A stretch of 64,000 bases of DNA from Harmothoe impar (Eukaryota; Annelida; Polychaeta; Phyllodocida; Polynoidae): the NCBI GenBank assembly GCA_947462335.1, contig OX381704.1:27303955-27367954 (forward strand), written 5' to 3'. The translations under genes and the position numbers were made by a program. The notes under the pieces were generated by a model, which saw only the letters and a list, made by a program, of their open reading frames with translations, did not search any database and was not told the origin of the DNA. Shown one piece after another: positions 57,591 through 64,000 of the stretch; the stretch's first letter is position 1; every line of letters begins with the position of its first letter.

Positions 57591-60437
57591 GTCATCCTTT
57601 GCAAACCTGTTATGAGACTTTATGGAAGGGGGGGAGGGGGTGGAACCACACTTCACTGGATGTGATACCATAAAATGTATAAACACATATTCCTACAGCA
57701 GGGGACGAATATAATATCATAAAACATGGTCGTTCAGGTCTTTACATAGTAAAAGGTCATTCCATTAATGACCACAAATAAGTTGTTGGTTACTTGGAAG
57801 CCATGCATCGAACGATAGTAAATGAGTCTGCATGACCAGGTCTTACTCAACTCCTGAGCCCCCTTACATCGACTTACGTCACTGATTTCATGGGACTGAG
57901 ACCCTGTCCTTCCTCTACAATCATTGGCATCATTGCTATTGGCCATATTAATTATATTTCCATAAGGGCTGACTGCGCGTGCGCACCTCTGATACCGGAA
58001 GTTGCGTCATAGTCTAGTTGGTGAACCAGACCTGACCCCTTGTTTGCGGCACTCAGGCAGTTGCCAGAATAAATAGCATCACTGTTACAGAGGTAGTGTA
58101 AACTCTGCACAGATAGGTCTCCAGCATGTAGTGGTGCTACTGTCTCAGTTAGAACCCACCCATGTCCTGCTAACCCTGCACCTTCAGACAGTTGGGAAGA
58201 GCAACAACTGTAGTGGCTGCCACGTGAAACTAATCATAAGGAATAAAGAGATACATTAAAAAAAAACACTTGAAACCTATAGGACAAAGGGAATCATTTC
58301 TGTTTCATCCCTGAATTATATAAATATATATATATACACTAGGGTTTTGTTGGAATTAAAATATGTACAGACCAAATCCGATTTCTGGTACTATTGTAGT
58401 AATCAAATCCAAATGAATCCCATGATAAAGATCTGCAAGCTGTGTCTCACCAAATCGATACAATTTGAAACTCTATTACGGGCGCACCTCTATGACCGGG
58501 TAGCCCAAATCAGAGTTGAAAATGGTTAAGAAGATATAGTTCACTACCTTCTAGGACATAGCCTTATACATGTACCGAATTGATGAGACACAGCCTGCAA
58601 TATGTTCGAAATGGGCAGAGTACATACCATTTATCATAGGTCACAAGCCTGGGGACATTGGTCTACATTGTTTTAAACTACGTTTCCAACATAAAACCTT
58701 ACCTAACAGTATGTGTTACATTAAGTGCATGTATAGAGTATACAACCAGGGTAGCTGGCCACTTTACACAACTCTATTCAGTTTCTCTGTGTAGTGGTAA
58801 CCAATCCATATTATAACATTTATAATCATCCATTGGTGCGAGAGTACCTACGTGTATTGTATTATAGGCCACATGGTTGTTGAACTTTCGGCCATATTGA
58901 GTCTACTTTAGGTAGGTTACAAGCGTCAATCCTGCCTAACATATAAGTAATCAGCTACTTTGAATATGTATAGAGTACATGCAGGACGAGCTGTCCACTT
59001 TATACATGATAAATGTGGGACGTGTGGGCCTGACAGGTCAGCCCTCTACACGTGACGTAACTCACGTCATACTACCACCATGCTATGACGTCATACCCCG
59101 CAGCATGCGTCATCAGACGTGACCCTTACACCTATCAACTAAACCAGCTGTGACATTCCCCACAATCAACGTTCTCTGAAGGCCTTCTTGAGTGTAGCCA
59201 TCCTATAGCAATGACCCTATATTAGTAGTGATATACATGTACAGGGTCTTTGCCTATAGCCATGGATCTACCATATAGGGTGTAGGAAATGTCATTGAAT
59301 GTACATACAATGTAGTAATTTTTATAATTTAAATTTGTAAATCAACGAATTAAATGTTGCCATTACGTAGGGTGAATTGACCATCTATATGTAGACCTAT
59401 AATCGAATGACTGCAAAAAGGACATGATAAAAGATAACGATTAGGCACTAAATTATTCCAGTGGCCAAAAAACGAGTTTAACGGCTATAGGTGGTGATGG
59501 TTAGCATGTTTCATTGTGCATGGTAGGGAGGATATGGGTGGTCTGTAACAACACGAGCAAGTCCTACTTCGGGCTATAGATATAACATGACGTCGCATCC
59601 CTCAGAAGAATGATTGGTCGGCAATGACGTTACGTCAGGCTATGTAATGACGTCAGACGAGCGTAACAGGTAGCATCTGGTGGTATGAAAGGTACATGAG
59701 CTAGGGTCACTTCTAGATTATTTTAAACCTTATTTCTTTTAAGAAATTTTACAAAGTCCAAGGAATGGCCCATTATGGGGAATTTATCGGGGGGATATTA
59801 AATCGATGTACAACATATAAAATCACCGGGGGGTTTGGGAGGCATGCTCCCCAAGAACAGTTTGTTGATCTAGACTTGAAATGGTGCTTTCTCATGCATT
59901 TTAGGACACAATATTTTAAGACTCAGCCCCCCCCCTCCATCCAGATCAGAGGCCCTCAGTCAGGTCCTATGAATAACACTCCAAAATCTCTTTATCTCTA
60001 TCCCTCTTTTCTTCTCCTTTCTTTTCTCTTCTTCCTCTTTTTTTCGGGGGGCGGGGGCAAGGCCCGTCGGGCCACCCTCCTGGATCCGCCAACTGCATGA
60101 GAGTAGTTTGTACATGTATAAGATACTTAGAGTTCACCGTTACATTCCGCCATACCGGTAAATGGCTCCATGGTAACGCTTTTATAAATATCGACGCTTT
60201 ACACATTGAATGGGCGTGTCTGGCGTCTATCTATAATACGAATGCTCATGACACCAAATGTGACAAATGTGGACATTGCAAGCATTCAATGGTTACACCT
60301 GTGACAATGACAAACACGCATAAACCGGGGCTGCAACGATGCCTTTATACTAGTACAAATATTGGAATTCCAATTCAATTTGCACCAAATATCTAATTAT
60401 AATTCCGGCCAATATATCAACCCCAGTGTTGCAATTT
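57591..60437. promoter_or_regulatory. No gene; two clusters of TGACGT-type motifs
   Basis: Within 59040-59130 are GTGACGTAAC, CTCACGTCAT, ATGACGTCAT and GACGTGACC. Within 59585-59665 are ATGACGTCGC, ATGACGTTACGTCAGG and ATGACGTCAGACG. Otherwise no exon-like stretch. 60020-60095 holds a GGATCCGCCAACTG end of the CAGTGGCGGAT family. The clusters are seen; an enhancer role is inference. Confidence 0.3.
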
Positions 60438-60683
60438 CTGGGTGCTGTTTCTCGACAAATTATGGACGTCCGTATAATACGGATTTGGCCAAAACTGTTT
60501 ATGCTCGTCAATTTCCTTATTATGCGGACGTCCACGTTAAAATGAGGTAGGCCCACATTTGTATCATTAAGTACCATAGTCAAAGAAAAGATGTTATTTA
60601 TCGTTTTTATTTTCTCCACAAACTACGGAATGTGTTCTCCGCAAATTGCGGATGTCCGTATTTTGTGGAGAAACGGCACTCAG
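60438..60683. mobile_element. Foldback element of the TGTTTCTCCACA family, fourth copy
   Basis: Ends CTGGGTGCTGTTTCTC (with one change in the following CACAAAT) and TTTGTGGAGAAACGGCACTCAG. Internal palindromes GGACGTCC occur at 60465 and 60528. The part GCCAAAACTGTTTATGCTCG is the inverse of the unique part of 28751-28981, showing common descent in opposite orientation. Confidence 0.65.
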
Positions 60684-63600
60684 TGACTGCTTGGGGGACA
60701 GTTGTCCAAATGCCGCCCTCTAGCCGAAATGTCGTCTGCTGATGAAGTCAGTGTGGCGGGAATTTGACACGGCCCTAAGACAACACGGACAGGAAGCTCT
60801 CGGTAACTGAAGCACGTGCACAACCCCAGGTTACAAGTTACCGTGTAACTAATCAAACACCCTCAAGGATCAGCCATTACCCCTCAAGGCACATTCATCA
60901 TGCATGAATGTTGTGAGGAGTTTATCGACTCAACTGCAACTTTAGACCACAGGAGGAGGGATATTTGAAACTGAAGCATCCCGTGGATGAGGTGGCCAGA
61001 TGCCAACTGAAATACCTGAGGAAGGCCAGTCACGATTTGTGCAGATAACATTCTGATCGAATTCTGATAGAGTGAGTAAGATATGGTGGCCAGCTGTTGA
61101 CGTCGTCAGCCACCGATCTGGGAGATGAGGATCTCAGTACCTGGCCACTGACCTGGCACATGTCAGTGTCGTCAAGGCTTAGCTCATCATTACAGCATAA
61201 ACTAAAAAAAGTACCTATCACCCTCACCTAAATGTGAGCAAACTGACACAGTATACCAATATTCCGATTTACACAAAGTAGTGTGTTAAATTTTCTATTC
61301 CTACGAATTCCTGCTGTATATGGCCTCAGATTGCCCCCAATGAGGTATACCGAAAAACAAGACACCTTATCCATCAGATAAGCTGATACTGGTGAAAAGG
61401 GTGATCAGTGACAGTGACCAGTCCCCCCTGTAAGAAGATGGTCCTGAGAAAGTGGCATGTGGCATGTGGCTGGGGTAGGGAAGAGAAGAAGCTGGACAGT
61501 GGTCACGGCTCGTCTGCCACACCGCACGCGCTGACCCCACCCCCCCCCTACCCCCAACCCACCCACCCACATTGCCGGCCTAGGACTGACTAACACAAAG
61601 TCTGCCCATCACTGGGCACCAATACCAAAATCAGATTAGCGTCTAATTGTGAGCCTCATCCAGGGGGCCTCTCCTCATTCTCATGCAAAGGTAGGAAGCC
61701 CCTGCCCACACTGTAATCGGCCCACGCGCCGAATGACAATTAGTTTGGGGGTAAACAGGCTTAGGGGGGATCCTGTTGGGTAAGGCCCGCCTCCTGGCGA
61801 CGTCAGGAGGTATCAGGTTGCAGGAGGAGCAGATGCCTTCAGACGGCCTGGCGACGTTACGTCATGGGCTAGGGACAAGTTGGATAGGGTGACTTTGTGG
61901 CTTAGGGGCGGGTAGCGCATAGTATCAGGCATTACACTGTGAGAGTTAGCAAATGACAATAATTTTTCGTTTTATGCACATTACCTGCTATGGTTGTTAT
62001 TGAAAACCTGCATTTATAAAAACATTTTACATTTACCCTTAGAGAAAAGCTATCTGGATTGCCATTTGGATACCGTGTAATTGTGTTATTAGAGACTTGA
62101 TCTTCACCTCAGATTGAATTCCCCTCTGATCTTCTGCTAACCTTGATATGACCGACCCAATTTACTTGAGATTCAGATCCAGGTCTCAGAGGCGCATCTG
62201 TATCGCCTGAATAAAGGCCACTTTCCATGTACTACTACGTAGTACTTACCCGGCCATAACAAAGAGCTAAGTAGTAGAGAAAGAAGACCGGCGTCGCTCT
62301 CTCATTCCTACCGCCCATCGCATTAAATCAACCTATCTTCCCTTTTGCTATTCACCCATGCGTTATGCTTGGCTAAGTTCTTGATCGATAATCATTTCAG
62401 AAATGAAGGCAGATCTGATCTATGTAGTTTTGAACTATCTATTGGATTTCACACTATAGTACATATATTTGCCCTAACGATCTTTTTTTTTTACACACAC
62501 TGCCTCCAACGTGGGTGTATGTACCCGCTGAATGTGGAAAGCCTCAATATGGCCTGCCGCTGAACTTCTGATCACCTCCTAAAAGGTGACAAGGAGATCC
62601 CTAAATAAGACACCAGTACCAACACCTGGTGCATTGAGTAACAACCAGCAGTCTTTTAATAACACCACCTTTCTCTCCACGGGACGCAGCACTAGGACCG
62701 GACGCCCCATCCACAGGGACATAGTGCCTTAAGAGCCCAGAATGGACGTCTCCAACTTCAAACGCAACCAATTTTGCATATTACGTCACCGACAGCCAAT
62801 CACCTTTCAGCAGGGCTCAGGAGGGGCGCTGTGATTGGCTGACAGACGATGGGCCCTCCGGCAGGGGCGTCGTCAGGGTAGGGGGCGCTTACGTAAAGGA
62901 CACCAGGTGTGGGCAGCTTTTAGGAACGGTGCACATGAGATTATGTGAGTTTATTTGGTGTGCTGTGAAATATAGCCGACGCCTTTGTCACGGCCCCGGC
63001 AACTTTTTCACCCATGGATGCCACCAAAAGGTCACGACCCCTTGGCTTTTGTGGCTACGACCTGTGCTACTGATGCCGACTGTGAAAGAACTGGTGGGTG
63101 TTTGGTGGGAATGTGGGAGCAGGGAGACAAAGTCCAGAGAGAGGTAGGGGACAATGGTCACCTTGACCGGCGGATCGACTTGTCTAGGGTAACAAATCCC
63201 ACCTAATGATCACCGTGTCAATGCGAGGTGAAGGCATACCCTTTTACCTTTCGCTTTCAGCTTGGATCTCTTGGGGGACAATGCAGTGGCTACTTCAAAA
63301 GGGACTCCTTTAAGTTAGCCCTCCAATAAGATCAAACTATTCTAACTAGGTGTTAGTGGTACAGCGAGATTAAAATGTGAGGATTCAAATCTATACAATT
63401 TAATTTTCCAATAGTTTCTTGGGATGAAAAGTTAAATCCTCAAAGTAAACTGTCTTACAGTTCTAAGAGACTCGGAAAGGCTGGATTTGTTTGACTCCTA
63501 CATCTTAAAAGTAAACTTATGTTTTTGAAGACCACATAACTCAATTTAGTCCAAGTCTGAAAGTTGGCTTGAATCAGTAAAGTACAGTAAATGCACGTTT

Positions 63601-64000
63601 TTAAAGTGCAAACATTTATTTACTTTGAACAATCATATCTCCCTCACTTTGAGATATGCTGCCTCACGTTGACAGGATCACTTCACGGGGCATACATCAC
63701 CATGTGTACCCATGGCTTCCAGCAGGGATCGTTATATGCAGGATCCTTACTGCCTATTGCACAATATGTGAGAACGTGTTGACTTATTGGGCCTTATGAT
63801 TACAACTGCGTCCTAGTGACGCAAACTCCCGTCAGAGGACGCAATTGAGACTGGGCGCTGGTGGCCGGCCTGTTGTCTATGTATTGGCGGTGACGTAAGG
63901 GCCTACGTTAACGAGGGCCGCGGGACGGGTACACACCGGGGATCAGCGGAGTTATGGTCGTCTGCTCCTCTCTGGTTGATGATCTAAGCTCTGGTGTGTA
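60684..64000. other. End of window, no gene defended
   Basis: Mixed G+C-rich patches with several ACGT motifs (61798, 61853, 62783, 63892). Two short minus-strand segments have splice-like edges: 61147-61204 (acceptor TTTTTTTAG, donor GTCAGT, reading CCNDELSLDDTDMCQ) and 62249-62307 (donor GTAAGTAC, reading NERATPVFFLYYLALCYGR). Neither matches MON2 as I know it and neither has a partner. If MON2 extends past the window, this is intron. Confidence 0.35.

Noticed and set aside
61147..61204. Exon-like minus-strand segment CCNDELSLDDTDMCQ
   Set aside because: Plausible splice edges but no match to known MON2 sequence and no adjoining exon. Left as unexplained.
62249..62307. Exon-like minus-strand segment NERATPVFFLYYLALCYGR before a GTAAGTAC donor
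   Set aside because: The only available acceptor (GGGCGGTAG) lacks a pyrimidine tract, and the peptide does not resemble MON2 or another family I know.

Overview
This is a 64 kb piece of animal nuclear DNA. It is gene-poor, has canonical GT-AG introns, is AT-rich, and is packed with short non-autonomous DNA transposons, homopolymer runs and minisatellites. The genes (MON2, an NXPE-family protein and a sperm axoneme protein) and the style of the repeats suggest a marine invertebrate. A lancelet, where NXPE genes are expanded and coding exons are GC-rich, would fit, but nothing in the sequence settles the species.

Only three genes are supported. (1) A one-exon plus-strand gene at 25278-25859 encodes a 193-residue protein resembling SPMIP1 (ATP6V1FNB), a sperm microtubule inner protein. 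Its upstream region carries a perfect CRE palindrome and an RFX/X-box-like palindrome. (2) The 3' end of MON2 lies on the minus strand. Seven exons at 52250-39952 join in perfect phase into 286 residues ending in a stop codon. The rest of the gene lies above 52250, probably beyond the window. (3) An intact 530-residue NXPE-family gene (41631-43223, plus strand) sits inside the 7.6 kb penultimate MON2 intron, on the opposite strand.

Layout: 1-1342 is featureless. 1343-3667 is a 2.3 kb foldback element with a TA target duplication, whose core is an inverted minisatellite. 4482-5234 is a second TA-flanked element holding a GC-rich double-hairpin cassette between 12-bp direct repeats. 6-25 kb is intergenic with dispersed repeats, a duplicated pyrimidine-rich minisatellite and a long (TA)n tract. 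25-28 kb holds the SPMIP1-like gene and its flank. 28.2-32.0 kb is a transposon cluster: palindrome-rich foldbacks, a TA-flanked MITE, two long hairpins, and a Harbinger-like MITE with a TAA duplication. 32-39.7 kb is quiet apart from one clean MITE. 39.7-52.3 kb is MON2 with the nested NXPE gene and intronic MITEs. 52.3-64 kb has repeats and three clusters of CRE-like ACGT motifs, but no gene I can defend.

The genes do not form a pathway. MON2 acts in endosome-Golgi traffic, NXPE proteins are secretory-pathway enzymes or ligands, and the SPMIP1-like protein is axonemal. I found no CRISPR array, tRNA, rRNA, autonomous transposase or reverse transcriptase, and no clearly new multi-gene system. 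The most unusual material is in the repeat architecture and the nested gene.
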